64,000 nt of DNA, from positions 72,019,001 to 72,083,000 of the forward strand of contig CP142459.1 of NCBI GenBank assembly GCA_038049695.1, written 5' to 3'. Positions 23,021 to 36,390 of the stretch are shown here, piece by piece (the stretch's first letter is position 1; every line of letters begins with the position of its first letter). The notes beneath the pieces are model-generated. The model was not told where the DNA came from, did no database searches, and saw only the letters and a program-made list of their open reading frames with translations. Position numbers and translations under genes: made by a program. This DNA is from Cinnamomum chago. Taxonomy: Eukaryota; Streptophyta; Magnoliopsida; Laurales; Lauraceae.

Positions 23021-26000
23021 ATCTCCCCCTTTGCAATTTGATGGCAACACACTCACCACTGAAAATACACACTTAATCTTCAGCTCCCCCTCAGCTGGAC
23101 AAGGCTTGAAATCTTCTTGGATGCTCCTTCTCTTAGCTTGAGCTCTTGGGCTTCAATCTTCATGATGCTTGGTGCTTGATCATTCTTCAATCTTTCTTTC
23201 TTTAGCCAAGCATCTTCTTTAGCTCCAAGCTTTCTTTCTTCTATTTGCTCTCCCCCTTTGACCATGCCTCTTTCTCCCTTTGGCAAGGTATGTATTCTCT
23301 CCCCTTGTAGAAGATCATACACAACTCTCCCCTTAGGAAGCTTGGACATTCTCTTTACCCTTTTGAGAACTTGCATAATTTCTCCCCCTTTGCCATTAAA
23401 TCGCAAAGGTACCTACACACATGAAACAAGGAAAATACCTTTAGAAGCACCTGTTAACAAATGAAATCGAAAATGAAATACATAACAGGCTATCATGTAT
23501 GGAAGTAGTCTCTATGGGCTCAAATGCAATCCAAGGGTCAATTTGATCAAAACTAATACTTCCTATGAAGGTTTACACTCCCCCTCAATCCATTCTCTTC
23601 TTTTGTCAAACTTTTGACAAGATATAACTATTAGATGCAAGAAGAAGATGGTTTAACCAAAAGAGGGTCAACTTCAAGGAAAGGATTAGATTCATATAAC
23701 TATAAGGCTCATATGATCAAATTACCAAAAGAGAGCAAGGTCTAATGGGAAAAGCAATCATGGATATCAATTGGACAAACAAAGAATACCAATTGAGATT
23801 TAGGGATATGACTATAAAATCAATCACTCTAAAATGGATTTAAAAGTATAACTATTAGGAAAAATCCAAATTAGAGCTATCCATGAAGCAATGGGGTTTA
23901 TTAATCATAGCATCAAATAATCTAACTATGGAAAGCATATGCTATGAAGGTTTTGAATTCATTTCATTCAATCAATAAATATGACTATTAAAGAGCAAGA
24001 TGAGTGAAATGAAATTCAAACATGAAGCCTACCTCAACAATTAACCAACCAATATTATGAACACATAAACATGGTGGTCATGAGATTTACCTATGTGAGC
24101 AAGGGAGGAGGCAATCATGAACATTATGATGCTAATGGTGTGTGACATGGAATTTAAACATATAACTATCAAGATCAAACCAATGTACACAAGGTCTATC
24201 ACATACACAAGATAAGATATCAATTGGATATGAAATCAATGGAAAGTTATACCAAATGAAACCAATTGAATATGACAACATGATTAAAAGCAAGGATGTG
24301 ACAAACCCAAAATTCCATCAAGCATCATAAATGCATATTCATCACTTTTAAGGATATAACTATTGAGCATAGTGATGAACTAGGCAAATTGCAATGCAAA
24401 AGGATATGACTTGGTAAAGCATGCAATTTCCAAAGTGACTAAATCATATGAATTCAACATCTAAGATATCCATCAAACATATAGAAATATGAGAAATGGG
24501 TTTCAAAGAGTTTCATATGATTAAGAACACTGCTTATGAAGTTGAAACATGTATAAAGATGACACCAAGAAAATCTACATGAATCAACATCATAACCATC
24601 CATAAAGTTATGACTATAAGGCATAGAGGATGGATTTGGGGTTCTAGTATGGTTTCTACAAATGAAACTAAGATCACAACCATACATGGAACAATTTGAC
24701 ATTTGCATAGAGAAGATTAATCAACACTCAAGATCTAACTCATACCAATCATCAAAAAGAATATAACTATTTAAGCACAAGAAGGTATGAAGTTAAAGGT
24801 ATCAATCTATCATGTAACATTTCCACTCTTAGCAAATGTACTAAGCTTACAAAGCAATGGAAAAAGATATGAGGTTTATACCAAATGAACTTAGCACATA
24901 AAATCACATATGTACTTAAAAAGCTCAAAAACAAGATTTTACTATAAAGCACATAAACACTCATTAATTTGCATTAATGAAACTATATACCAAAATAGGC
25001 ACAAACATGCAAATCAATGAAATCATATCCAACCATGCAATGTAAGACAACAAAATCAATTTGCATAAAGAATGTAACTTAATGAGCAAAGATGCAAATT
25101 GTTTGTAAAAATTATTTCCTTTCAAATGATACGATCATAATTAGGCACAAGGAAATAAATTCAAGGAAAATGCTTCTATAAATATAACTAATAAAGCTTA
25201 GAACATTTTCCAAAGTTTCTCAAATCACTTCAATGTATGAAATTCCAACAAAGGATCATTTATAGAATTAAGAGCAAGTGATTTTGAAAAACAAGAAGTG
25301 TACTATTGTAAAGTTTTCAATTTGTAAAAACAATAGACACTTACAAATTTTCCATATCAAAAGATATAACTTGTAAATCAATGGAAAACTAAAGTTGCTT
25401 CAAATCATTTGATTTCCAAAAAGGATATAACTATGACAATCATCAAATGATTTTCCAACATCAATTGATCATGAAAAACTAGCTATGAAAGCATTTGTAA
25501 TCACAATCAATTGATCATGAATAGATATGCACAACAAGAGATATTACTAAATGAACAACATGCAAATCCATCATGAAAGAATTGCAATCAAAGGATTTTG
25601 AAAACCATGAGATATAACTTAAAAGATCATGAAGACAAAATCAAATGATCACAAAGAAACATTGCATTTTAAAAGATGTGACTTTAAAGAAACAAAATGC
25701 AAATGTAACATGACCAACAAAAAGATATAACTAAAAAGCATAGGTTGGTCTAGGGGTATCAAGGCCTTAAGGTTACTCAAATAGTCTACCTTTGAAAATA
25801 CACCTAAGGTCTTGAAAATGTGTCCTTGAGAGATCACTTTGAGGACTCACCAACTCTAGAAGATATAACTTAGAAAAGTCTTAGAGTGGTGCAAAGAGGC
25901 TAGGGAAAAACATTTTCAAACATAGTGGAAATCATCATAAAGATATGCATTAAAAACACAACACTAGGGTTCAAATCTAGCAAGGATCAACTCCGGGTTG

Positions 26001-26038
26001 TTAAGCCCTAAAATGGAGTAACCCGCTCTGATACCACT
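23021..26038 (-). repeat. LARD internal domain 2
   Basis: Copy of internal domain 1. One visible difference is AAGCTC near 24,921 against AAGTTC near 19,693. Confidence 0.88.
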
Positions 26039-28248
26039 TGTAAGTCCATGGGGATCCGAACCCTAGAGGGGGGGTGAATAGGGTGAGCTTCTATTATGAC
26101 CAATTTTAACAATTTTAACAATTTTAACTTCTTTTAAAACAAACTAGTCACAAGTGATGATTATCAAACAAAATGCGGAAGCTTAAAGAAAACAATCACC
26201 ACAAAGCAAGCACCATCACACAAGTATTTATAGTGGTTCGGCCTCAATGCCTACATCCACTACCGGCTTGTGATCCAACACCCCACCGGATTTCCACTAT
26301 TTATGCTTTTCAATAGGCTAAGCAATAACCTTTACAATATGCTTTCCAAGGCTAAGCAATAACCTTTACATTGATGTTTTTCAAGGCTTAACATCAACCT
26401 ATACATTATGCTTTTATAGGCTAAGCAATAACCTCTTCAACCACAAGGTTGGTTATCTCTCTAAATTAGTGTATATAATACACTTGATGGAGATTCTATT
26501 AAGCTCATTACAATGCCTCTTAAATAGGCGGATATGGAAGTGAAAAACTAATACACACTCACACTATGAATGCAAAGATGAAAGTACATGAAGTGTGTGT
26601 GTGTGGTCCTCAATCATTTAGAAAATGAAAGCTCATAAATGTATGCCTAAGGCTTTTGAAAGTTTTAGCTCATAAAACATTTATGATTGAGGATGTAATG
26701 CAATCACATGTTAAAAGTAACAACTTGTTAATGATATCAAAGTTACACAAGTTGTATGAAATGGATTAGCTCTAAACATGTGATGCATAGGGATGTCAAT
26801 CAAATCAACATGAAGCTCAAAACATAAAAATAGATTTGATTGAAAAGAGGGGACAAATCATATGTAATTATAAAGACAACTTGAAAAAGATTTACCAATC
26901 AAAGTAAGGCAAGTTGTGAAACATTAAAACAATAATACACATATGATTTGTAATGATGTTGAATCCAAAACATAAGATACATTTGAAAGAGATTTTCTTA
27001 TGATGGAAAACAACAACCAAAGATTCAACAAAGTATATGAATCATGTTACATATTTCATTAACATGATCTACTTAGATTTACCAAAGATAAAGTACTACT
27101 TTGATGAATCAATGGTGATGCATCCAAAACAATAGATCTATTCAAAATATAGAACATGCTAAGGATACAACACATCATAGGTTATCATGTTACTAAGATT
27201 TACCAATGATAAAACAAAACATGAAAACATATGATTTGTAAAGAAGTTGAATCCAAAACATAAGTTAGTTTTGAAAGAGATGTTCTTATGATGGAAAACA
27301 ACAACCAAAGATTCAACCAAGTATATGGATCATGTTACATATGATTTCAAAGATTTTTCCATTAACATGATCTACTTAGATTTACCAAAGTTAAGTACTA
27401 CTTGGATTGAATCATATGGTGTTGTATCCAAAACAATAAATCAACTCAAAACATAACACATGTTAAGGACACAACACAAACATAGTTTAACATGCTAGAA
27501 ATGATTTACCAAAAATAAAACAAAAGCATGAAAACATATGATTAAGGAAGGAAGAGCCTACTTGGTGGTTTAACTTCATTAATCCAAGCTTTAGCTTTCC
27601 TAATCATCCCCTTCATCCCTTGGTTCTTTTCCCTTTTGATATGCCTCAATACCTCTCAAGGAGGGGTTAAAAATTCCCAACTTTTGGCAAGGGAAAGAAC
27701 TCATATTTATAGCAAAAAGTTGCCAACGGCTAGTCCTCGGTCGACCGGCACACAGGCCTCGGTCGACCGGGAACACACAACGGTCGGATTTCTGACCGTT
27801 GGTGCGCCAGGCAATTTTTTGCTGCAGTGTTCCCGGTCGACCGGGACCTCTGCGCCGGTCGACCGGCGACACTGCGGGGACCAAAAATTTCCACATTTGC
27901 ATTTTCAAACCTTTTCTTTGTGGAACTATTTGGGCCATTATAATCAAGCTTTAAAACATGTTTTAAATCATTCTAAGGGTTTTAAAACATGGAACATAAA
28001 AAGCCTAAAACATTTTGAAAGATTTAAAACTCATAGGCTAGCTTGATTTTCTAAAACTCTTTTCTAAAACAAATGCATCCAAGATAAAAAGACAAGTCAT
28101 GCATAAAACAATACTTTTACAAATCTTAAAAGCAATGCATGAATAAAACAAGATTTCAAGTTTATTTAAAACCAATGCAAGTGTGTAAATCAAATGATGC
28201 TAGAATGATTATGCATCCATCAAATTGCAATCTAGAAAATTCTTAACA
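26039..28248 (-). repeat. LARD LTR 3
   Basis: Copy of LTR 1 and 2, shared between internal domains 2 and 3. Confidence 0.88.
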
Positions 28249-31200
28249 ATCTCCCCCTTTGCAATTTGATGGCAACACACTCACCACTGAAAATACACAC
28301 TTAATCTTCAGCTCCCCCTCAGCTGGACAAGGCTTGAAATCTTCTTGGATGCTCCTTCTCTTAGCTTGAGCTCTTGGGCTTCAATCTTCATGATGCTTGG
28401 TGCTTGATCATTCTTCAATCTTTCTTTCTTTAGCCAAGCATCTTCTTTAGCTCCAAGCTTTCTTTCTTCTATTTGCTCTCCCCCTTTGACCATGCCTCTT
28501 TCTCCCTTTGGCAAGGTATGTATTCTCTCCCCTTGTAGAAGATCATACACAACTCTCCCCTTAGGAAGCTTGGACATTCTCTTTACCCTTTTGAGAACTT
28601 GCATAATTTCTCCCCCTTTGCCATTAAATCGCAAAGGTACCTACACACATGAAACAAGGAAAATACCTTTAGAAGCACCTGTTAACAAATGAAATCGAAA
28701 ATGAAATACATAACAGGCTATCATGTATGGAAGTAGTCTCTATGGGCTCAAATGCAATCCAAGGGTCAATTTGATCAAAACTAATACTTCCTATGAAGGT
28801 TTACACTCCCCCTCAATCCATTCTCTTCTTTTGTCAAACTTTTGACAAGATATAACTATTAGATGCAAGAAGAAGATGGTTTAACCAAAAGAGGGTCAAC
28901 TTCAAGGAAAGGATTAGATTCATATAACTATAAGGCTCATATGATCAAATTACCAAAAGAGAGCAAGGTCTAATGGGAAAAGCAATCATGGATATCAATT
29001 GGACAAACAAAGAATACCAATTGAGATTTAGGGATATGACTATAAAATCAATCACTCTAAAATGGATTTAAAAGTATAACTATTAGGAAAAATCCAAATT
29101 AGAGCTATCCATGAAGCAATGGGGTTTATTAATCATAGCATCAAATAATCTAACTATGGAAAGCATATGCTATGAAGGTTTTGAATTCATTTCATTCAAT
29201 CAATAAATATGACTATTAAAGAGCAAGATGAGTGAAATGAAATTCAAACATGAAGCCTACCTCAACAATTAACCAACCAATATTATGAACACATAAACAT
29301 GGTGGTCATGAGATTTACCTATGTGAGCAAGGGAGGAGGCAATCATGAACATTATGATGCTAATGGTGTGTGACATGGAATTTAAACATATAACTATCAA
29401 GATCAAACCAATGTACACAAGGTCTATCACATACACAAGATAAGATATCAATTGGATATGAAATCAATGGAAAGTTATACCAAATGAAACCAATTGAATA
29501 TGACAACATGATTAAAAGCAAGGATGTGACAAACCCAAAATTCCATCAAGCATCATAAATGCATATTCATCACTTTTAAGGATATAACTATTGAGCATAG
29601 TGATGAACTAGGCAAATTGCAATGCAAAAGGATATGACTTGGTAAAGCATGCAATTTCCAAAGTGACTAAATCATATGAATTCAACATCTAAGATATCCA
29701 TCAAACATATAGAAATATGAGAAATGGGTTTCAAAGAGTTTCATATGATTAAGAACACTGCTTATGAAGTTGAAACATGTATAAAGATGACACCAAGAAA
29801 ATCTACATGAATCAACATCATAACCATCCATAAAGTTATGACTATAAGGCATAGAGGATGGATTTGGGGTTCTAGTATGGTTTCTACAAATGAAACTAAG
29901 ATCACAACCATACATGGAACAATTTGACATTTGCATAGAGAAGATTAATCAACACTCAAGATCTAACTCATACCAATCATCAAAAAGAATATAACTATTT
30001 AAGCACAAGAAGGTATGAAGTTAAAGGTATCAATCTATCATGTAACATTTCCACTCTTAGCAAATGTACTAAGCTTACAAAGCAATGGAAAAAGATATGA
30101 GGTTTATACCAAATGAACTTAGCACATAAAATCACATATGTACTTAAAAAGCTCAAAAACAAGATTTTACTATAAAGCACATAAACACTCATTAATTTGC
30201 ATTAATGAAACTATATACCAAAATAGGCACAAACATGCAAATCAATGAAATCATATCCAACCATGCAATGTAAGACAACAAAATCAATTTGCATAAAGAA
30301 TGTAACTTAATGAGCAAAGATGCAAATTGTTTGTAAAAATTATTTCCTTTCAAATGATACGATCATAATTAGGCACAAGGAAATAAATTCAAGGAAAATG
30401 CTTCTATAAATATAACTAATAAAGCTTAGAACATTTTCCAAAGTTTCTCAAATCACTTCAATGTATGAAATTCCAACAAAGGATCATTTATAGAATTAAG
30501 AGCAAGTGATTTTGAAAAACAAGAAGTGTACTATTGTAAAGTTTTCAATTTGTAAAAACAATAGACACTTACAAATTTTCCATATCAAAAGATATAACTT
30601 GTAAATCAATGGAAAACTAAAGTTGCTTCAAATCATTTGATTTCCAAAAAGGATATAACTATGACAATCATCAAATGATTTTCCAACATCAATTGATCAT
30701 GAAAAACTAGCTATGAAAGCATTTGTAATCACAATCAATTGATCATGAATAGATATGCACAACAAGAGATATTACTAAATGAACAACATGCAAATCCATC
30801 ATGAAAGAATTGCAATCAAAGGATTTTGAAAACCATGAGATATAACTTAAAAGATCATGAAGACAAAATCAAATGATCACAAAGAAACATTGCATTTTAA
30901 AAGATGTGACTTTAAAGAAACAAAATGCAAATGTAACATGACCAACAAAAAGATATAACTAAAAAGCATAGGTTGGTCTAGGGGTATCAAGGCCTTAAGG
31001 TTACTCAAATAGTCTACCTTTGAAAATACACCTAAGGTCTTGAAAATGTGTCCTTGAGAGATCACTTTGAGGACTCACCAACTCTAGAAGATATAACTTA
31101 GAAAAGTCTTAGAGTGGTGCAAAGAGGCTAGGGAAAAACATTTTCAAACATAGTGGAAATCATCATAAAGATATGCATTAAAAACACAACACTAGGGTTC

Positions 31201-31266
31201 AAATCTAGCAAGGATCAACTCCGGGTTGTTAAGCCCTAAAATGGAGTAACCCGCTCTGATACCACT
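28249..31266 (-). repeat. LARD internal domain 3
   Basis: Copy of internal domain 2, carrying the same AAGCTC variant near 30,149. Confidence 0.88.
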
Positions 31267-33476
31267 TGTAAGTCCATGGGGATCCGAACCCTAGAGGGGG
31301 GGTGAATAGGGTGAGCTTCTATTATGACCAATTTTAACAATTTTAACAATTTTAACTTCTTTTAAAACAAACTAGTCACAAGTGATGATTATCAAACAAA
31401 ATGCGGAAGCTTAAAGAAAACAATCACCACAAAGCAAGCACCATCACACAAGTATTTATAGTGGTTCGGCCTCAATGCCTACATCCACTACCGGCTTGTG
31501 ATCCAACACCCCACCGGATTTCCACTATTTATGCTTTTCAATAGGCTAAGCAATAACCTTTACAATATGCTTTCCAAGGCTAAGCAATAACCTTTACATT
31601 GATGTTTTTCAAGGCTTAACATCAACCTATACATTATGCTTTTATAGGCTAAGCAATAACCTCTTCAACCACAAGGTTGGTTATCTCTCTAAATTAGTGT
31701 ATATAATACACTTGATGGAGATTCTATTAAGCTCATTACAATGCCTCTTAAATAGGCGGATATGGAAGTGAAAAACTAATACACACTCACACTATGAATG
31801 CAAAGATGAAAGTACATGAAGTGTGTGTGTGTGGTCCTCAATCATTTAGAAAATGAAAGCTCATAAATGTATGCCTAAGGCTTTTGAAAGTTTTAGCTCA
31901 TAAAACATTTATGATTGAGGATGTAATGCAATCACATGTTAAAAGTAACAACTTGTTAATGATATCAAAGTTACACAAGTTGTATGAAATGGATTAGCTC
32001 TAAACATGTGATGCATAGGGATGTCAATCAAATCAACATGAAGCTCAAAACATAAAAATAGATTTGATTGAAAAGAGGGGACAAATCATATGTAATTATA
32101 AAGACAACTTGAAAAAGATTTACCAATCAAAGTAAGGCAAGTTGTGAAACATTAAAACAATAATACACATATGATTTGTAATGATGTTGAATCCAAAACA
32201 TAAGATACATTTGAAAGAGATTTTCTTATGATGGAAAACAACAACCAAAGATTCAACAAAGTATATGAATCATGTTACATATTTCATTAACATGATCTAC
32301 TTAGATTTACCAAAGATAAAGTACTACTTTGATGAATCAATGGTGATGCATCCAAAACAATAGATCTATTCAAAATATAGAACATGCTAAGGATACAACA
32401 CATCATAGGTTATCATGTTACTAAGATTTACCAATGATAAAACAAAACATGAAAACATATGATTTGTAAAGAAGTTGAATCCAAAACATAAGTTAGTTTT
32501 GAAAGAGATGTTCTTATGATGGAAAACAACAACCAAAGATTCAACCAAGTATATGGATCATGTTACATATGATTTCAAAGATTTTTCCATTAACATGATC
32601 TACTTAGATTTACCAAAGTTAAGTACTACTTGGATTGAATCATATGGTGTTGTATCCAAAACAATAAATCAACTCAAAACATAACACATGTTAAGGACAC
32701 AACACAAACATAGTTTAACATGCTAGAAATGATTTACCAAAAATAAAACAAAAGCATGAAAACATATGATTAAGGAAGGAAGAGCCTACTTGGTGGTTTA
32801 ACTTCATTAATCCAAGCTTTAGCTTTCCTAATCATCCCCTTCATCCCTTGGTTCTTTTCCCTTTTGATTTGCCTCAATACCTCTCAAGGAGGGGTTAAAA
32901 ATTCCCAACTTTTGGCAAGGGAAAGAACTCATATTTATAGCAAAAAGTTGCCAACGGCTAGTCCTCGGTCGACCGGCACACAGGCCTCGGTCGACCGGGA
33001 ACACACAACGGTCGGATTTCTGACCGTTGGTGCGCCAGGCAATTTTTTGCTGCAGTGTTCCCGGTCGACCGGGACCTCTGCGCCGGTCGACCGGCGACAC
33101 TGCGGGGACCAAAAATTTCCACATTTGCATTTTCAAACCTTTTCTTTGTGGAACTATTTGGGCCATTATAATCAAGCTTTAAAACATGTTTTAAATCATT
33201 CTAAGGGTTTTAAAACATGGAACATAAAAAGCCTAAAACATTTTGAAAGATTTAAAACTCATAGGCTAGCTTGATTTTCTAAAACTCTTTTCTAAAACAA
33301 ATGCATCCAAGATAAAAAGACAAGTCATGCATAAAACAATACTTTTACAAATCTTAAAAGCAATGCATGAATAAAACAAGATTTCAAGTTTATTTAAAAC
33401 CAATGCAAGTGTGTAAATCAAATGATGCTAGAATGATTATGCATCCATCAAATTGCAATCTAGAAAATTCCTAACA
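31267..33476 (-). repeat. LARD LTR 4 (array right edge)
   Basis: Differs from the other LTRs at two visible sites (GATTTGCC near 32,868, and TTCCTAACA at the end against TTCTTAACA). It ends in CA at 33,476 and is followed by unrelated DNA, so this is a true element end. Confidence 0.88.
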
Positions 33477-34892
33477 AGATAAACATGTATCTATATAAAC
33501 CTTTTCCTAAATTTTCCTTGTTGAAATTACAACATGCATGTCAACTGCCAAAAATGCTTACAATCTTCATTGCTTCACTGCTTTACTCATCATGCTTATG
33601 CTATGATTATTTGTTTCAAGAATCAAGATATTTATTATTCAGTGGCTCATCCGTATACAGGCAGTTTTATGCTTCTCAATGATTTAAATGATTAATATGT
33701 ATGGCTGTATCAAATTCTTGTATTGCTATATTGTTTTCTTATCACAATATTTTATATTTTGGGTAATTCACGGGGGCAGGGGCTTTTGAAGTTGCAATAG
33801 CATGGAAAACAGTAAGCCAAGATAAATGTCCTTATACTTCCAGGGAAGAAAAACAAGAGAATGGATCAAAATTCTAAAAAGAGAAAACAGTTCACATTCT
33901 ATATAACAGGTTTCAAGTGGCTCTGCTAAAACTTGATATAATATAAAACATGCACTTGTTATTTATTGGGCTTACATAATAAATGCCAGAAAATGCAACT
34001 CTAATATTTCAAATGTGTATACTGTATATAGTGCTTGGCCCTGTTTTCACAATTTCATTCAGAGAAGCACTAGATACAGTAGCATGAATGGATCAAGCTG
34101 CAAAGAAACCACCAAAAGATACTTTGCATCTAATCAGAAGTTTGCAAATGGTAAGTTATAAAATATATGTAGCCAATAATTCATATTCAACTTCAAAACA
34201 TCACCAATGAGGAGAATGGATTGTTCCGTTTAGGAAACTTCTGTTCCATTTCCTGATTATGGTGAAGCTCACAAATGAAGGATTTATATTGCTGAAAAAG
34301 GGCTTCCAATCATACAGAATGCTAGGCCCATATGCAAACACTGTAATTCAGGATGGCATTATAATGAGGTTTGCCACTATCAAACACCCACTCTTCCTCT
34401 GGCTCTACATGACAAGCATGTGTGGCCTAAGTGTGCCACATTCAAGCTTCTTATCATTTACAAGCCCACCATGTCGACGACCTGCCAAGAATCAGGCACA
34501 TCCATTCCTTAGGTGGGAGTCGCATGTAGTAACATGATTCAATCCCACAACCTCGCCCAGAACTTAAATATTAATGAAGTATCTCTTCCTTTTCAGAACT
34601 TAAACTTAAGCATGTAACCTTTATGCTGTGTGGATTCTTTTGTAGAACCACATACCCATTTAGACAAACATAATATTTGAAATACTTTCTAGTATTCAAC
34701 ATTGTTGTATTCATTGCAATCTGAGCGGAGAAGGGAAGAAATGCTGCAAGATACAATATTGTAATGTTGACATTTAAAATATTCAGCTCAAGTTGAATAA
34801 ATTTAAGATTCCAATAGTTGAAGTTGCAGTGCTGGATGCAAACATAAACATATTTCACAAACAAAACCCAAGAAAAATAAACTGAGACAAAC
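33477..34892. other. Body of the CACTA element, no gene recognised
   Basis: AT-rich DNA with short ORFs (33,485-33,682; 34,259-34,537) that match no family known to me. It may include introns or flanks of the captured VMP1-like gene to the right. Confidence 0.4.
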
Positions 34893-35180
34893 CTGTATGA
34901 AAGTCTTAATAATTGCCTTCCCTATTAATGTAGGAAGAAAGAACCTCCAAAATGGAATCCCAAATTGTCCACACACAAAACCGGCAAGATCAAATAGTGG
35001 GTTTGGCATCTGAAAGTGAAACATTCAGTGACCAGGTTCATGTTATCTTAATGCTTGAAGAACGGTAACTAAATCCCATCATTCTGGAAGTTTGTCTTTG
35101 ATCCACCCAGAATCAAACAGCAAAAAATCAAACCAGTAAACCAATTAAAGGTCTGACTTTTATATGCTGCTTTCACAAAG

Positions 35181-35242
<62 letters not shown>

Positions 35243-35471
35243 GTATTGAATTATCAGAGAAGACTGTTGAAGAACTCAACTAGAAAAGAATTTGGAGAAG
35301 AGCTAAACTAACCGAAGCAAGTAACAGAATTTCAAAAAAAAGTCAGATGTTCCAAGCGCGAAAAGAGCCAACGTTTGATTTGCTTCACGTGACCAGCTAT
35401 GCATCCAGAGTCGTCTTTCATGGATATATCTGATTTTTCCACGGCATTCAATCTGCTGCCTGACGTTTGAG
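34893..35471 (-). pseudogene. Captured VMP1/KMS1-like gene fragment, two exons
   Basis: Exon 34,893-35,009 reads [20 protein letters not shown], then [19 protein letters not shown], the most conserved part of vacuole membrane protein 1 (plant KMS1/KMS2), an ER multi-pass protein of the SNARE-associated/VTT type. It has an AG acceptor and GT donor. The upstream exon 35,313-35,471, also with AG and GT edges, reads SGSRLNAVEK, then VKQIKRWLFSRLEHLTFF, then EILLLAS. The last step needs a frame change in a run of eight T, where seven would keep the frame. An (AT)n tract fills the intron. Other exons were not found. The fragment lies inside the CACTA element, so capture is the likely origin. Not functional. 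Confidence 0.75.
35182..35239. repeat. (AT)n microsatellite in the captured intron
   Basis: About 29 AT units between the two VMP1-like exons. Confidence 0.95.
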
Positions 35472-35769
35472 CTGCAATAGAGACTCTTGGTAAATATAGA
35501 TAAAATCATATATCATCAACCCCACTTTGGGAGTGGATGGATGAAACCATGACATAAACATTGCTTGCACATAATTGCCAGAAGGAATTTGACAGAAAAC
35601 AACTAATATAGTTTAAGATATCTTGCTACAACTAACAATAGATTGAGGAAGTATATAAATGGACAAATGTAAAGAAGCTGAATTTCACATAACCAAGATG
35701 CACCTGCTTAGAAGGATGTGTTATTAGAAAGCAGAGAATTAGATGTGATACATTAGAAGTAATTTTTGG

Positions 35770-35885
35770 ATAATTACAGTTGAGCAACCATTGAAGCTGT
35801 TACGGGTGGACGAGGATGCCTCGACTGTTGTTGGTAGTAGTGCTGATTTTGCTGGTGCTGGTGCTGGTGCTGGTGCTGACTGTGG
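35770..35885 (-). other. His/Gln-rich open block, possible captured exon
   Basis: On the minus strand an open stretch reads QHQHQHQHQQNQHYYQQQSR, then HPRPPVTASMVAQL and a stop. It contains a GGTGCT hexamer repeat (35,848-35,876) and starts next to an AG. It looks like the low-complexity tail of a host RNA-binding-type protein, but the family cannot be named, and it may simply be a translated microsatellite. Confidence 0.3.
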
Positions 35886-36031
35886 CTAAGCAGATTGGGA
35901 GAGCTGTGGACTTGAATCAACACTATCTAAGTCTATAGCAGAGACTTCTTTATCTTTATTATTCGCCTCTTGCAAACGTATGAGCTGAGAGTAAGGCCCT
36001 TCAAGATCCTTTATCAACTCTGCATGAGAAC
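35886..36031 (-). pseudogene. Captured ABCB (MDR/P-glycoprotein) linker exon fragment
   Basis: After an AG acceptor the minus strand reads SHAELIKDLEGPYSQLIRLQ, then EANNKDKEVSAIDLDS and a stop. SHxELLKDPEGAYSQLIRLQE is the end of the first nucleotide-binding domain and start of the linker in plant ABCB transporters. The stop comes early in the linker. Its place downstream of a second-transmembrane-domain piece (38,179-38,567) is out of order for one gene, so the pieces were shuffled or come from two copies. Confidence 0.75.
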
Positions 36032-36093
36032 CTGATGAAGAAAACAAATATCTGAAGGCTTCAACATTTGGATCAAACAATTTCCTAGTACTC

Positions 36094-36390
36094 ACAAGTC
36101 ACTCTACCCTCGAGCGAGGTGCTCGCGCCGGTTCCCGATTTTTCCGGGGCTTGGTTCCCGTTTCGGACCCCCGGCGGGCCGTTTTCGAGCCTAAGTATTG
36201 GAAAATCCGATGTTTTGGCCTCTAGTTCTCTAACCGTGAGTCTTATCTGCGAACCGTCAGTTCCTACAAGTCACTCTACCCTCGAGCGAGGTGCTCGTGC
36301 CAGTTCCCGATTTTTCCGGGGCCCAGTTCCCGTTCCGGACCCCCGGCGGGCCGTTTTCGAGCCTAAGTGTTGGAAAATCCGATGTTTGGT
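36094..36390. repeat. 172-bp tandem repeat, 1.7 copies
   Basis: ACAAGTCACTCTACCCTCGA recurs at 36,094 and 36,266. The unit is GC-rich, with CCCGGCGGGCCGTTTTCGAG in the middle. The second copy stops after GATGTTTGG. The complement occurs as three copies at 53,611-54,095. Confidence 0.85.

Larger units (their letters stand above)
14966..33476 (-). mobile_element. Tandem LARD array: four LTRs sharing three internal domains
   Basis: The sequence repeats with a period of exactly 5,228 bases: LTR (2,210) plus internal (3,018). The order is partial internal, LTR, internal, LTR, internal, LTR, internal, LTR, all on the minus strand. Each LTR runs TGTTAAGAATTTTC...ATGGACTTACA; next to it lie a minus-strand primer site TGGTATCAGAGC and a polypurine tract CAAAGGGGGAGAT. 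There is no gag or pol. These are the hallmarks of a large non-autonomous retrotransposon derivative, probably Copia/SIRE-like by PBS and PPT (inference). Only a few substitutions between units were seen by eye. Confidence 0.9.

Noticed and set aside
14966-33476. CRISPR-like or satellite array
   Set aside because: The unit has PBS, PPT and TG...CA LTR ends. It is an LTR-element array, not a direct-repeat/spacer system.
33477-34892. A complete VMP1-like gene extending left
   Set aside because: No further exon with VMP1 similarity could be recognised in any minus-strand frame.
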